NCBI GenBank assembly: GCA_902558395.1
Contig: CACEDS010000003.1
Location: forward strand, 124,001 to 188,000
Direction of reading: 5' to 3'
Source of the DNA: an uncultured SAR86 cluster bacterium
Lineage (GTDB): Bacteria > Pseudomonadota > Gammaproteobacteria > Magnimaribacterales > D2472
DNA length: 64,000 nucleotides
The notes under the pieces are model-generated. The model made no database searches and was not told where the DNA came from. It was given only the letters and a program-made list of their open reading frames with translations. Below are positions 43,221-52,664 of this stretch, in pieces (position 1 is the stretch's first letter; each line of letters begins with the position of its first letter). Position numbers and translations under genes: made by a program.

Positions 43221-45054
43221 CTTCGCACTCAAAGCAATACATCAATATATTCCTTTTTTCAGGATCAATTAATTTAAGATGTTTTTCTAGTTTTGAATTA
43301 ATTAGCTTAAGTCTTGGATCGAGATCAATTTCTATATTGATGTTTTCAAGTAATTCATTTAAAAAAACATCAAAAGGATCCATTGGTTTTTTATAATTCT
43401 TGACAACAAAATCTTCTATACCAGCTCTTTCTGCTGCAGATTTTAGGGCTTCATCAAGACCACCAATTTTATCTACCAAGCCAAGTTCAAGGGCTTTATA
43501 TCCTGCCCATATTCTTCCACCTGCTATTGGTAAAACATCCTCGAAAGCCATATTCCTATTATCAGCAACTTTAGATACAAATTTTACATACACATGATCT
43601 ATTCCAGCTTGAATACCATCCTTTACATACTCAGGCATTGCATATCTTTCATCCCATTCACCAGCTTTAGTAGAGCTAACGCCATCAACTTTTATTCCTG
43701 CCCAATCATAAATGCCATCTAAAGTTGGAACTATCCCATAAACACCAATAGATCCTGTAAGAGTATCTTTTTCTGCAAATATCTCATCAGACAGAGTAGT
43801 AACCCAAACACCACCAGACGCAGCAATATCTCCCATAGATGCAACAATGGGTCTGCCAGTTTCTTTAAATTCATTTAGTGCATTAGTAATTAATTCACTT
43901 GCCCAAACATCTCCTCCAGGACTATTAACTCTTAAAACAAGGGCTTTAACAGATTTATTTTTAGTAGCTGATTGAATATTCTCCACAATGGTATCTGAAC
44001 CAGCAACACCATACATTGCTTCGCCAGTCATAATTGCTCCTTCAACATTAACAACTGCTATTTTATTTTTACTAGTATTTTCTACCTCATCTTCTTTAAT
44101 TTTTGCAAGATAGTCATAAATTGATATGTTGTCAGGAAATGCATATTTATCATCATCTTCATTTGGAAATTCTTCAAACATATATGCCTTTATTTCTTCT
44201 CGAGTAACTACCATATCAACCAAGCCTAGTTCAAGAGCTACTTCTGCCATTTCTGGATTTTCAGTACTTAATTCCCATGCATTGTCTCCATAATTTTGTA
44301 TTGTTCCTTCTTCAAGATTTCTAGCATCTTCCATCATGTCAGTCATTTTGCTCCACATTGGATTTGCAAATTCGTTCCATGCTAGCTTGTCATTTTCAGA
44401 CATCGAGTCTCTAGTATATGGTTCAGGCCCGGATTTAAAATCACCTGCAGTAAAGACGTTATAATTTAGTTTAAGATTTTTATATAAATCTTTCATGTAC
44501 TCTCTTTTTCTTGAAAAACCAAAAGCTGAAACTTGGCCATACTCATTTATTAGAACCTCATTGGCCTGAGAACTTATTAAATATGAGTTGTTATTATATT
44601 GTTCTGCATAAGCTATAACTCTTTTACCGTTATCTCGAACAGATCTCAGCGCCTCAGCAATTTTAAAAGCCGAAGACCAATACATTCCTAATTCAGAAAC
44701 ATTTACATAAACTGCAGCAAGGTTGTCATCATTTGCTGCATGATTTAAAACATCTAATAAATCTTGGAGTTCATGCTGTTCAACTCCGTTTGCTCCGCCT
44801 AAAACAATACTATTAAAATTAAAATCACCAGAATTACTTACTTCAGAGTCAACTACAACACCTATAGGTTTAAACCAAAGAACTTTATCTTCTGTATCTA
44901 TTTCTTCAGAACTACTGAACATAGATCCGATACCGCCTAGTAATGAAAATGTGACAATGACTAAAATCAAAGCAGTTAATGAATTGAATATTATTTTTCT
45001 TGTAGTTGTTAAAAAGCTGTCCGCTTTTGACCAAATTGATTGTTTTTCTGACAT
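43213..45054 (-). CDS. sppA: Signal peptide peptidase SppA, long form
   Basis: The 613-residue long-form membrane protease degrades leftover signal peptides. One N-terminal membrane segment (about residues 20-45) precedes two protease domains. The nucleophile is Ser in GDIAASGGVWV in the second domain; the general base is Lys in GDFKSGPEPYTR in the first, as in E. coli SppA. A strong AGGAG lies before the ATG. Length matches E. coli (618). Confidence 0.93.
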   Translation of the reverse strand: MSEKQSIWSKADSFLTTTRKIIFNSLTALILVIVTFSLLGGIGSMFSSSEEIDTEDKVLWFKPIGVVVDSEVSNSGDFNFNSIVLGGANGVEQHELQDLLDVLNHAANDDNLAAVYVNVSELGMYWSSAFKIAEALRSVRDNGKRVIAYAEQYNNNSYLISSQANEVLINEYGQVSAFGFSRKREYMKDLYKNLKLNYNVFTAGDFKSGPEPYTRDSMSENDKLAWNEFANPMWSKMTDMMEDARNLEEGTIQNYGDNAWELSTENPEMAEVALELGLVDMVVTREEIKAYMFEEFPNEDDDKYAFPDNISIYDYLAKIKEDEVENTSKNKIAVVNVEGAIMTGEAMYGVAGSDTIVENIQSATKNKSVKALVLRVNSPGGDVWASELITNALNEFKETGRPIVASMGDIAASGGVWVTTLSDEIFAEKDTLTGSIGVYGIVPTLDGIYDWAGIKVDGVSSTKAGEWDERYAMPEYVKDGIQAGIDHVYVKFVSKVADNRNMAFEDVLPIAGGRIWAGYKALELGLVDKIGGLDEALKSAAERAGIEDFVVKNYKKPMDPFDVFLNELLENINIEIDLDPRLKLINSKLEKHLKLIDPEKRNILMYCFECEVK

Positions 45055-45114
45055 GTATATCTCCTATTAAGGTGAAAGATAATAATCTAGGAAAATTATA
45101 ATGTAAAGCTTACT

Positions 45115-45447
45115 TTACATATTATTCTTAATTGACTTGGGTGAAAATATACAAACCAAAAATAATATAATTATTAATATAATTTCTAATAAATCATTAA
45201 TCAAAGGCTTTATACCAAAAACTCTAAGAGATGCTGATAAAAAATATATCAATAGTATGAAACTAAAACCTTGAAAAGATTTAATAGATAACTTGTTGCC
45301 CATATACATAAAAATAGCAAAAGGAATCGACCAAAAAACAAAAAAGAAAAATGTAATGTCTTTATTAAAAAATGAAAATAGTTTTAAAAGTATTAATGAG
45401 CTGCATATTAAGTTGATTGATGCTCTTATTCTTGAGTTAGTTAGCAT
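45115..45447 (-). CDS. DUF2069 membrane protein
   Basis: The 110-residue protein has four hydrophobic segments and sits immediately downstream of wrbA, with an 11-base overlap. That is the position of DUF2069 genes in other gammaproteobacteria. The assignment depends mostly on the order and topology; function unknown. Confidence 0.65.
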   Translation of the reverse strand: MLTNSRIRASINLICSSLILLKLFSFFNKDITFFFFVFWSIPFAIFMYMGNKLSIKSFQGFSFILLIYFLSASLRVFGIKPLINDLLEIILIIILFLVCIFSPKSIKNNM

Positions 45448-46036
45448 CTAATTTATTGATAAATTTTGCAATTCTTGAACCAGTTTGTTTAGCAATTTCG
45501 TATTCATCTGGAGTTAAATTATTAGATTCATTAAAGCTTTCAACATGAGAGGGGCCATATGGACTTCCTCCAGATTTTGTCTTACTTAATTCTTTTATAG
45601 AGTAGGGTGTGCCTAAGATTATCATTCCATGGTGAAGCATATATGTTAACAAGTTAAATTGAGTTATTTCTTGTCCACCATGCATCGATCCTGTAGAAGT
45701 AAATGCAATTCCTGGAATATCTTCTAAAGCATTTGATGCCCATAAGTCTCCAGTTGAATCAAGGAAGTATTTAAGCGGTGAAGCCATTGATCCAAATCTT
45801 GTTGGAGAACCTAAAGCAAGCCCTGAACAATTAATTAAATCTTCTTTAGTGCAATATATTTCATCTTTTTTAGGAATACTTTCTTCAGTTTGCTCAGTAA
45901 CTGATGAGACCTTAGGGACTGTTCTTATCTTCACACTTAAGTTTTCTTGCTCTGCTCCATCAGCAACAGCATGTGCAATATTTCTAACAGAACCTCCAGC
46001 AGAGTAAAAAAGAATTAATAAATACTTATTTTCCAT
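45437..46036 (-). CDS. wrbA: NAD(P)H:quinone oxidoreductase WrbA-type
   Basis: The 199-residue flavodoxin-like protein has the FMN phosphate loop FYSAGGSVRNIAHAV, the LGSPTRFGSMASPLKYFLD segment and the FTSTGSMHGGQE loop. The family reduces quinones in two-electron steps, limiting redox cycling. It is divergent from the TlpA-like lipoprotein gene with under 20 bases between. Confidence 0.92.
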   Translation of the reverse strand: MENKYLLILFYSAGGSVRNIAHAVADGAEQENLSVKIRTVPKVSSVTEQTEESIPKKDEIYCTKEDLINCSGLALGSPTRFGSMASPLKYFLDSTGDLWASNALEDIPGIAFTSTGSMHGGQEITQFNLLTYMLHHGMIILGTPYSIKELSKTKSGGSPYGPSHVESFNESNNLTPDEYEIAKQTGSRIAKFINKLDAN

Positions 46037-46055
46037 ATTGATAATTTAGCCTATT

Positions 46056-46508
46056 ATGTGGTTCATGAAATTTAAAATTATACCCTTGTTATGCATTTTC
46101 ATATTATTTGGTTGTCAAAAAAATGACATTGATGTGTTTAACGGAAAAGATACCTCATTAGAGAAATTAAAGGGTCAGTGGGTTGTAGTGAACTATTGGG
46201 CTGACTGGTGTGCTCCATGTATAAAAGAACTTCCTGAGTTATTTGAATTTGCTAAAGAAAACAATGATGTGCTCGTTTATGTATTTAATTTTGATGAATT
46301 AGATGCTGAAGATTTAGCGCCTGTAGCTAAAAGATTTAACCTAAAACTTCCATCGTTAATATCTCATCCCAGAGAGATTTGGGGTATTGAAACACCCCCA
46401 GCCGTCCCAGCTACTTTTTTTATTAATCCTGAAGGTGTTGTAGTTGAGTCTTTGTTCAGACCCCAAACAAAAGATAGTCTTAATTCTATTCTTGCTTCAA
46501 TTAAATAA
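46056..46508 (+). CDS. TlpA-like thioredoxin lipoprotein
   Basis: The 150-residue product has a lipoprotein signal, with the lipidated Cys in FGCQKND (residue 20). A thioredoxin domain follows with W51-C-A-P-C55 and the cis-Pro segment PPAVPATFFI. It resembles TlpA/ResA thiol reductases that act on periplasmic or outer-membrane partners. The start may instead be ATG 46065, three codons later, giving a cleaner signal peptide. It converges with the M23 peptidase, overlapping by 12 bases. Confidence 0.85.
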   Translation: MWFMKFKIIPLLCIFILFGCQKNDIDVFNGKDTSLEKLKGQWVVVNYWADWCAPCIKELPELFEFAKENNDVLVYVFNFDELDAEDLAPVAKRFNLKLPSLISHPREIWGIETPPAVPATFFINPEGVVVESLFRPQTKDSLNSILASIK

Positions 46509-47285
46509 TTTTTCAAAAAAATTTTCAGCGATCAAAGATTCTGGGTTTATTCTCTGCTTTTCTAAGTAAACAGACCAGTGCAAATGAGGTCCGGTAACTC
46601 TTCCAGTTGAACCAACCTCGCCAATAATATCTCTTTGGTTTAAATAGTCACCATTCTGGACATGAATTTTTGACATATGACTATAAGAAGAGAGTAATCC
46701 AAATCCATGATCTAGAATAAGGTAATTTCCAGAATAGAAAAAATCACCAACAAGTATTACTTTTCCTGGTGCAGGAGCTATTATTTCTGTCCCTTCAGCA
46801 GCTGCTATATCTAATGCTAAGTGAGGAGATCTAGGTTGATCGTTTATATATCTTTGTTTGCCATATCTGCTAGAAATTATTCCATCAACAGGACTAATAA
46901 ATTTAAGTGATGGTTTGATATTTGTTGAATAACTATTTAACGACTCTCTTATCAGTTGAGATTCTTTGTATGCTCTTTGGGAATCTTCTGCGCTGAGATT
47001 AACTTTAGAAACGTCTAAAATTGTAATTCTAGATTCACCAAAATCTTTTTTATTAATTTTAATTGGAACACAGTAGCTATTTATAACCGTACTATTTTTT
47101 GAAAAAGGTGAAGGAACTATTGCGTACTCAATCTTATTAAAGGTATAAAAAAATATTTCTTTATTTTTTATATCAGGACAAGTCGATATTTTGATTGCAA
47201 CCATCTCACCAGGATCAATAACTATCTCACTTTTTAATTCAGATGAAATGAAAAAGGTAAGAAGAAGAAAGGCTTTATAATGCAT
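46497..47285 (-). CDS. Secreted M23 family metallopeptidase
   Basis: The 262-residue secreted protein (signal peptide residues 1-18) ends with a LytM/M23 domain. The zinc ligands are in SPHLALDIAA (H and D) and GPHLHWSV (HxH). The N-terminal part is a beta-rich domain of about 100 residues. It may cut peptidoglycan cross-links or act as an EnvC/NlpD-like factor. It overlaps xseA by 11 bases. Confidence 0.88.
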   Translation of the reverse strand: MHYKAFLLLTFFISSELKSEIVIDPGEMVAIKISTCPDIKNKEIFFYTFNKIEYAIVPSPFSKNSTVINSYCVPIKINKKDFGESRITILDVSKVNLSAEDSQRAYKESQLIRESLNSYSTNIKPSLKFISPVDGIISSRYGKQRYINDQPRSPHLALDIAAAEGTEIIAPAPGKVILVGDFFYSGNYLILDHGFGLLSSYSHMSKIHVQNGDYLNQRDIIGEVGSTGRVTGPHLHWSVYLEKQRINPESLIAENFFEKLFN

Positions 47286-48645
47286 CTTTTTTGTTTTTAA
47301 CTTCTATATCTATAAATCCTTTATTTAATCTTGCAGTTAAGTTTTCTCCAATTTTTACATCATCATTAGACTTTATTGATTTACCAGATTGATTTTGAAT
47401 AATTGAATATCCTCTATCAAGTATTGATAATGGATTAAGAATTTCAAGATTTTTCTCATATTCTTGAACGAAGATAAGATTTCGATTTAAATAAGATTTA
47501 ATTTCTTTTTGTACCATATTCTTAATATTGCCTAATTTGATATTCAATTCCTGAATGTAGGCGCTTGGACTTTTTTCTTTAAATCTAATATTTAGAAGAT
47601 TTAATTTTTGTTTGTTTTGATTGAAGCTAATTTTAATATTCTGCTTTAACTGTAACTCATAGCTATCAATTCTTTGATTTTGTTCTCTTAATATCACTAA
47701 CGGGCTTCTAATTTTACTTCTAAGAAACTCTAATTTTTGCTTCTGAGTTTTAAATGAGTTAATCAATGCTTTTTTAAGATCAGTATGCCATTCATTAATT
47801 CTATCCATAGCTTTAAAGTAAAACTCTGTAGCAATTTCTGCAGAAGCGGTTGGGGTAGGCGCTCTCATATCTGATACAAAATCGCAAATTGTAAAATCTA
47901 TTTCATGGCCTACACCTGAAATAGTTGGGATCGGAAATGATGCTATTTCTCGTGCAAGATTTTCATTGTTAAAGCACCACAGGTCCTCAATCGATCCACC
48001 GCCTCTAGATAAAAGCACTAAATCAATTGGATTGTCTTGATTATTTTCATTAAATTTAAGAATCCTATTTAATGCATGAACAATTGTATTTGGTGCAGTA
48101 TCTCCTTGAACAACAGCTGGACTTAAAGAAACTTGGGCAGATGGAGCTCTTCTTTGAATTGTGCTCAAAATATCTTGAAATGCTGCTGTAGATGATGAGG
48201 TGATTACTCCAATATGTTTGGGTGACTCAGGAATAGATAATTTCTTTGACAAGTCAAATAATCCTTCTGAATCAAGTTTCTTTTTTAATTGTTCGAACTG
48301 GTGCATTAAATTTCCAGACCCAGCTTGTTCAATAGATTTAACCATGAGCTGATAACGACCTGTTGCAGGATATAAGCTCACCTGTCCTTTAAGAATGCAT
48401 TTATCACCATCTTCAGGGCGGAAGTTTAGCTTAGATGCTTGCGAACGCCACATTGCACAACCTATAGCACCATCCTCATCTTTTAGCGTGAAATAAATAT
48501 GACCCGAGCTAGGTCGAGACATATTTGATATTTCACCAATTACAGCGATATTTGTAAATGCATCTTCTAGCAGATATTTAGCAGACCTGTTTAACTCACC
48601 AACTGAGATAATTTCTTTATTCTGCTCTACAATGTCATTTTGCAT
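47275..48645 (-). CDS. xseA: Exodeoxyribonuclease VII large subunit
   Basis: The large subunit has an N-terminal OB-fold (IGEISNMSRPSSGHIYFTLK region), the catalytic domain with LLSRGGGSIEDLWCFN and GVGHEIDFTICDFVSDMRAPTP (split at motif borders), and a long coiled-coil C-terminus. ExoVII degrades single-stranded DNA with the small subunit XseB, not in the window. ATG 48645 is chosen as start (456 residues); a TTG two codons upstream would also be possible. The EamA gene begins 17 bases away on the other strand. Confidence 0.93.
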   Translation of the reverse strand: MQNDIVEQNKEIISVGELNRSAKYLLEDAFTNIAVIGEISNMSRPSSGHIYFTLKDEDGAIGCAMWRSQASKLNFRPEDGDKCILKGQVSLYPATGRYQLMVKSIEQAGSGNLMHQFEQLKKKLDSEGLFDLSKKLSIPESPKHIGVITSSSTAAFQDILSTIQRRAPSAQVSLSPAVVQGDTAPNTIVHALNRILKFNENNQDNPIDLVLLSRGGGSIEDLWCFNNENLAREIASFPIPTISGVGHEIDFTICDFVSDMRAPTPTASAEIATEFYFKAMDRINEWHTDLKKALINSFKTQKQKLEFLRSKIRSPLVILREQNQRIDSYELQLKQNIKISFNQNKQKLNLLNIRFKEKSPSAYIQELNIKLGNIKNMVQKEIKSYLNRNLIFVQEYEKNLEILNPLSILDRGYSIIQNQSGKSIKSNDDVKIGENLTARLNKGFIDIEVKNKKDAL

Positions 48646-48662
48646 AGTCAAAGTATAACTTC

Positions 48663-49541
48663 ATGATTAAGAATTTACAGGGAACAAATTATTTTCTTAT
48701 GCTTGCATTAGGGGCGACCCTAATTGGCTTTGCGCCTATATTTGTAAAGTGGAGTGATTTGTCTCCAGCTGCTATCGCTTTTTGGAGAATGTTTTTAGCG
48801 ATTCCTTTTTTAATAGGCTTTAATTATGTTGCTAATAAAAAAATATTTTTTAAGGTAAAAAATAAAAAGACCATTCTATATACAGCGATCGCATCATTAG
48901 CTTTTACAACTGACTTAGTTTTATGGCATTACAGCATGACCATTACATCCGTGGCTAATGCAACAATCATTGTAAATTCTGCACCAATATTTGTTGCTCT
49001 TTTGGCCTTCATTGTTTTTAAAGAAATTCCCTCCAAAGGCTTTGGGATATCATTTTTAATTACCTATGTTGGGATAATAGGCCTAATAATTTTTTCAAAT
49101 AATTATGCTAATGGAAAAGTTCTTGGTGATTTATTATGTATGGTTGCTGCAATATTTTATGCAATTTATTTATTAATAATCTCAAAGTTAGGTAAAGAAA
49201 CATCTTTAAACATTATTTTTTACACCACATTCTTTTGTTGCTTATTTTCTGTAATACCTATGATGATTGATTCTAGACCTTATATTCCTGCTACTAACTT
49301 TGAATGGATTAATCTTCTACTTATGGCTTTTTTATGTCAATTTGGCGGCCAATTCCTAATTACTTATGGCATTGGAAAGATTTCTGCATCAAATGGCTCA
49401 ATAGGTTTATTAATGCAACCCTTAACAGCAACTTTATTAGCTGCATTTATTTTTTCTGAGATTTTAAATTTGATGCAGATAATATTTGTCTTCATAACAC
49501 TTATGGGTATATATCTTGCAAGATTAAGCATTGTAAAATAA
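48663..49541 (+). CDS. DMT superfamily (EamA) permease
   Basis: The 292-residue protein has ten predicted helices in two EamA repeats. Repeat 1 contains IGFAPIFVKWSDLSP and FWRMFLAIP, repeat 2 LMAFLCQFGGQFLITYGI and LLMQPLTATLLA. EamA exporters move amino acids or other metabolites; the substrate is not readable. It is divergent from xseA and 18 bases upstream of the carbonic anhydrase gene. Confidence 0.88.
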   Translation: MIKNLQGTNYFLMLALGATLIGFAPIFVKWSDLSPAAIAFWRMFLAIPFLIGFNYVANKKIFFKVKNKKTILYTAIASLAFTTDLVLWHYSMTITSVANATIIVNSAPIFVALLAFIVFKEIPSKGFGISFLITYVGIIGLIIFSNNYANGKVLGDLLCMVAAIFYAIYLLIISKLGKETSLNIIFYTTFFCCLFSVIPMMIDSRPYIPATNFEWINLLLMAFLCQFGGQFLITYGIGKISASNGSIGLLMQPLTATLLAAFIFSEILNLMQIIFVFITLMGIYLARLSIVK

Positions 49542-49559
49542 TTCTTAAAGGTACTGAAT

Positions 49560-50090
49560 ATGTCAAAAATCTTAAAAGAAGTAATTTTTTCAAATGAAAA
49601 GTATGCAAAGAACTTTAATAAAAAAGGGGATTTGCAAGCTGCACCAATAAAAAAGTTTGCAATTCTTACCTGTATGGATGCAAGGCTAGATCCAGCTAAG
49701 TTTGCAGGCTTATCAGAGGGCGATGCTCACGTGATCAGAAATGCAGGGGGAAGAGCTAGTGATGATGCTATTCGCTCGTTGTTAATATCTTATAAATTAT
49801 TGGGTACTAAAGAATGGTTTGTTATTCACCACACTGATTGTGGTTTGGAAAAATTTACTAATGCAGATATTGATAAAGAATTTAATCTGGATTCTAAAAA
49901 TAAAATAGATTGGCTTACATTTAATGACAATAAAAAAAGTGTTGTTGATGATGTCCTTAAATTAAAGAATCATTCACTAGTGCCAAATTCAATACAAATA
50001 TATGGTTATATTTATGATTGCAAAACTGGCAATTTAAAAGAGGTATACGAAGCAACAAAAGTGGGCGCTAAATTGAATTCAAGTACTTAA
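49560..50090 (+). CDS. Beta-class carbonic anhydrase
   Basis: The 176-residue enzyme interconverts CO2 and bicarbonate. The zinc and catalytic set is C38-x-D40-x-R42 in LTCMDARLD and H91-x2-C94 in HHTDCG, the beta-CA arrangement. [17 protein letters not shown] is the short-form signature. The weak AT-rich hairpin 50092-50114 after the gene may terminate transcription before tRNA-Val. Confidence 0.9.
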   Translation: MSKILKEVIFSNEKYAKNFNKKGDLQAAPIKKFAILTCMDARLDPAKFAGLSEGDAHVIRNAGGRASDDAIRSLLISYKLLGTKEWFVIHHTDCGLEKFTNADIDKEFNLDSKNKIDWLTFNDNKKSVVDDVLKLKNHSLVPNSIQIYGYIYDCKTGNLKEVYEATKVGAKLNSST

Positions 50091-50091
50091 T

Positions 50092-50115
50092 AAAGAAATA
50101 ATAAAAATTTCTTTT
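50092..50115 (+). terminator. Weak AT-rich hairpin after carbonic anhydrase
   Basis: AAAGAAAT and ATTTCTTT flank a 7-base loop, with one more T after. The stem has only two G/C pairs, so its function is doubtful. Confidence 0.3.
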
Positions 50116-50141
50116 GTATACTTTGAATTAATCAATATAAT
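50114..50141 (+). promoter_or_regulatory. Promoter of tRNA-Val/tRNA-Asp
   Basis: TTGTAT (50114-50119) and perfect TATAAT (50136-50141) are 16 bases apart, ending 9 bases before tRNA-Val. tRNA-Asp lies 55 bases downstream and may share it. Confidence 0.55.
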
Positions 50142-50150
50142 ACGCAACGT

Positions 50151-50227
50151 GGGTGATTAGCTCAGTTTGGTAGAGCATCTCGTTTACACCGAGAGGGTCG
50201 GCAGTTCGATCCTGTCATCACCCACCA
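50151..50227 (+). tRNA. tRNA-Val (anticodon UAC)
   Basis: Acceptor GGGTGAT pairs with ATCACCC, with discriminator A and encoded CCA. The anticodon arm is TCTCG-TTTACAC-CGAGA, giving anticodon TAC. The T-arm loop is GTTCGAT. Length is 77. Confidence 0.95.
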
Positions 50228-50282
50228 ATAATTAATAGTTGAATTATTATTTTTTAAATATATTATTCGAATGTTAATAAGT

Positions 50283-50357
50283 GGTCCGGTAGTTAAACGG
50301 TTATAATTCCGCCCTGTCACGGCGGCGTTCGGGGTTCGATTCCCCGTCGGACCGCCA
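50283..50357 (+). tRNA. tRNA-Asp (anticodon GUC)
   Basis: Acceptor GGTCCGG pairs with TCGGACC (one G-U), discriminator G, CCA encoded. The anticodon arm CCGCC-CTGTCAC-GGCGG gives GTC. Length is 75. The DUF4149-like gene starts 8 bases after the CCA. Confidence 0.95.
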
Positions 50358-50364
50358 CTTAATT

Positions 50365-50772
50365 ATGAATATAGTTATTTTAAGTCTTTTAATATTATGT
50401 TACTCATTGGTTCTAGGCATAATATTTGCTCAAGTACTTCTTACTGCACCAGTGGTCTTTAAAGTTTTAGATGACCAAAATGCATCTAATTTCTTAAGAA
50501 AGATCTTCCCAAGATATTATTTATTAATCTTATTAATTGCATTGGTAGCCTTATTGATTAGCTATCTTTTCTTTAAAATTTCAGATGTTTATTTTGCTCT
50601 TACCGCTGTTGCATTTGCGTTTATTGGTTATGTCATCATACCCCTAACAAATATTGCTAGAGATAGAGGCTGGGAAAGGTTATTTAAGTTTTTTCATAAT
50701 TTAAGTGTATTTAACACACTTGTAATTTTTATAGTCTCAGTAGTTCAAATAGTAAGAGTCACATATCTATAA
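50365..50772 (+). CDS. DUF4149/TMEM205-like membrane protein
   Basis: The 135-residue membrane protein has four helices. The N-terminal helix with FAQVLLTAPVVFKVL and the FLRKIFPRYYLL segment fit the DUF4149/TMEM205-like domain. Function is unknown. It starts just after tRNA-Asp and is probably expressed with it or from a promoter within the tRNA. Confidence 0.75.
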   Translation: MNIVILSLLILCYSLVLGIIFAQVLLTAPVVFKVLDDQNASNFLRKIFPRYYLLILLIALVALLISYLFFKISDVYFALTAVAFAFIGYVIIPLTNIARDRGWERLFKFFHNLSVFNTLVIFIVSVVQIVRVTYL

Positions 50773-50835
50773 ACCAAATTAACACTTGAATTTTCTTTAT
50801 TAAATATTATTTAAAGAACATTAGAGAGGATTAAC

Positions 50836-52662
50836 ATGGCAAGAATGAAAACTAAATCATTTCAGACAGAAACAAAGCAGCTTTTAAAGCTGATGATTCA
50901 TTCACTTTATTCTAATAAAGAAATTTTTATCAGGGAGCTTGTATCTAATGCATCAGATGCGATAGATAAACTTAGATTCAAATCTGTGGAGGATAAATCT
51001 ATTGCTAAATATACCAAGGACCTAAAGATTGACGTTCAAGTGCTTAAAGAAGAGAACAAGATTATTATTTCTGATAATGGTATAGGAATGAATGAAGATG
51101 AAATAGTTTCAAATATTGGAACAATTGCAAGATCGGGTACAGCATCTTTTCTAGAAAACATTACAGGTGATAAGAAAAAAGACTCTAATTTAATTGGTCA
51201 ATTTGGTGTTGGTTTTTATTCAGTGTTCATGGTTGCCGATAAAGTTCAAGTTATTTCAAAATCTGTATTCGAAAAATCTGACTTAGCTATCATGTGGGAA
51301 AGCTCTGGTGAAGAAAAATATAAACTTTCTGAAGTCACAAAAAACTCAAACGGTACTGATATTGTTATCTATTTAAACGAGGAGAATAAAGAGTTTGCTG
51401 AAGAAGGGAGAATCAGATTTTTGCTTGAGAAGTATTCACAGTATATTAATTTTCCCTTAAATTTAATTGGCGAAGGTGCTGAATCAAAAAGAATAAATGA
51501 TGCTGATGCTTTATGGCTAAAGTCTAAAAGATCAATCAAGGATGAAGAGTATAAAGAATTCTATAAATTTATTACTTATGACCAGGAAGACCCTTTGCTT
51601 TGGGCTCACAATAAAGTTGAAGGTAAAAATGAGTATACAAATTTGTTATACATACCTTCAAAGCCTCCTTTTGATCTTTGGAACCGTGAATCCCCAAGGG
51701 GAGTAAAACTTTATATCCAGAGGGTATTTATAATGGATGATGCCTCTAATTTTTTACCACTATATTTAAGATTTGTAAGAGGTATTATTGATACTAATGA
51801 TTTGCCATTAAATGTTTCTCGAGAAATTCTTCAAGAGCATCATCTTGTGGATACCATAAAAAAAGCGGTAACAAAAAGAATGTTAGATTCTCTTAAGGCG
51901 CTTAAAAAAGAATCTTTTGATAAATATAAGGACTTTTGGAACGAATATGGATTAGTTTTAAAAGAGGGGCCAGCAGAAGATAGAGAAAACAAGGATACGA
52001 TAGCAAGCTTATTGTTATTCGCTTCAACATATGCAAATAGCAAAGATTGTGATCAAACTCTTGATGATTATTTAGAACGAATGGGCGATGACCAGGATAA
52101 GATATATTACTGCGTTGCAGATACATATGAAGCAGCGGCTAATTCACCACATATTGAAGGCTTAAAATCTAAAGGAGTAGAAGTTCTGCTCTTAACAGAC
52201 AGAATTGATGAGTGGGTTATGGCTGGATTAATGGAGTATCAAGGTAAAGAGCTTATTAATGTAGCCAAAGAAGATATAGCTGATGAAGAAGAGACAAAAA
52301 AAGTTTCAGAAGGAGATCAAGAAATTATTTCTAAAATCCAGAAGCATCTAGATGATAAAGTCTCAGATGTAATAATTAGCAAACGTTTAAAAGATTCTGC
52401 TTCCTGTATTGTTTTGCCTAAGCATGAGCCTGGAGCTCAATTAAGAAAGATACTTGAAGCCTCTGGTCAAACACTAGGATCTTCTAATCCAATTTTTGAA
52501 ATTAACATGAAACACAAATTAGTTAAAAAGCTTAAAGATATGAAAGGCAAGCAATTTAATTCATTTGTAGACTTTCTTTATGATTATGCTGTCATAGCTG
52601 AAGGTGGATCACCTCAAGACCCATCAAAATATTTGAGGCAGCTAGATAAGTATCTTTCTTAG
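50836..52662 (+). CDS. htpG: Molecular chaperone HtpG (Hsp90)
   Basis: The 608-residue homodimeric ATPase chaperone has the N-terminal GHKL motifs ELVSNASDAIDKLRF, DNGIGMNEDE and GQFGVGFYSVFMVAD. A middle domain with the catalytic Arg loop (GIIDTNDLPLNVSREIL) follows, then a C-terminal dimerisation domain. A GAGAGG ribosome site precedes ATG. It is slightly shorter than E. coli HtpG (624). gpsA starts 2 bases after. Confidence 0.96.
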   Translation: MARMKTKSFQTETKQLLKLMIHSLYSNKEIFIRELVSNASDAIDKLRFKSVEDKSIAKYTKDLKIDVQVLKEENKIIISDNGIGMNEDEIVSNIGTIARSGTASFLENITGDKKKDSNLIGQFGVGFYSVFMVADKVQVISKSVFEKSDLAIMWESSGEEKYKLSEVTKNSNGTDIVIYLNEENKEFAEEGRIRFLLEKYSQYINFPLNLIGEGAESKRINDADALWLKSKRSIKDEEYKEFYKFITYDQEDPLLWAHNKVEGKNEYTNLLYIPSKPPFDLWNRESPRGVKLYIQRVFIMDDASNFLPLYLRFVRGIIDTNDLPLNVSREILQEHHLVDTIKKAVTKRMLDSLKALKKESFDKYKDFWNEYGLVLKEGPAEDRENKDTIASLLLFASTYANSKDCDQTLDDYLERMGDDQDKIYYCVADTYEAAANSPHIEGLKSKGVEVLLLTDRIDEWVMAGLMEYQGKELINVAKEDIADEEETKKVSEGDQEIISKIQKHLDDKVSDVIISKRLKDSASCIVLPKHEPGAQLRKILEASGQTLGSSNPIFEINMKHKLVKKLKDMKGKQFNSFVDFLYDYAVIAEGGSPQDPSKYLRQLDKYLS

Positions 52663-52664
52663 CT

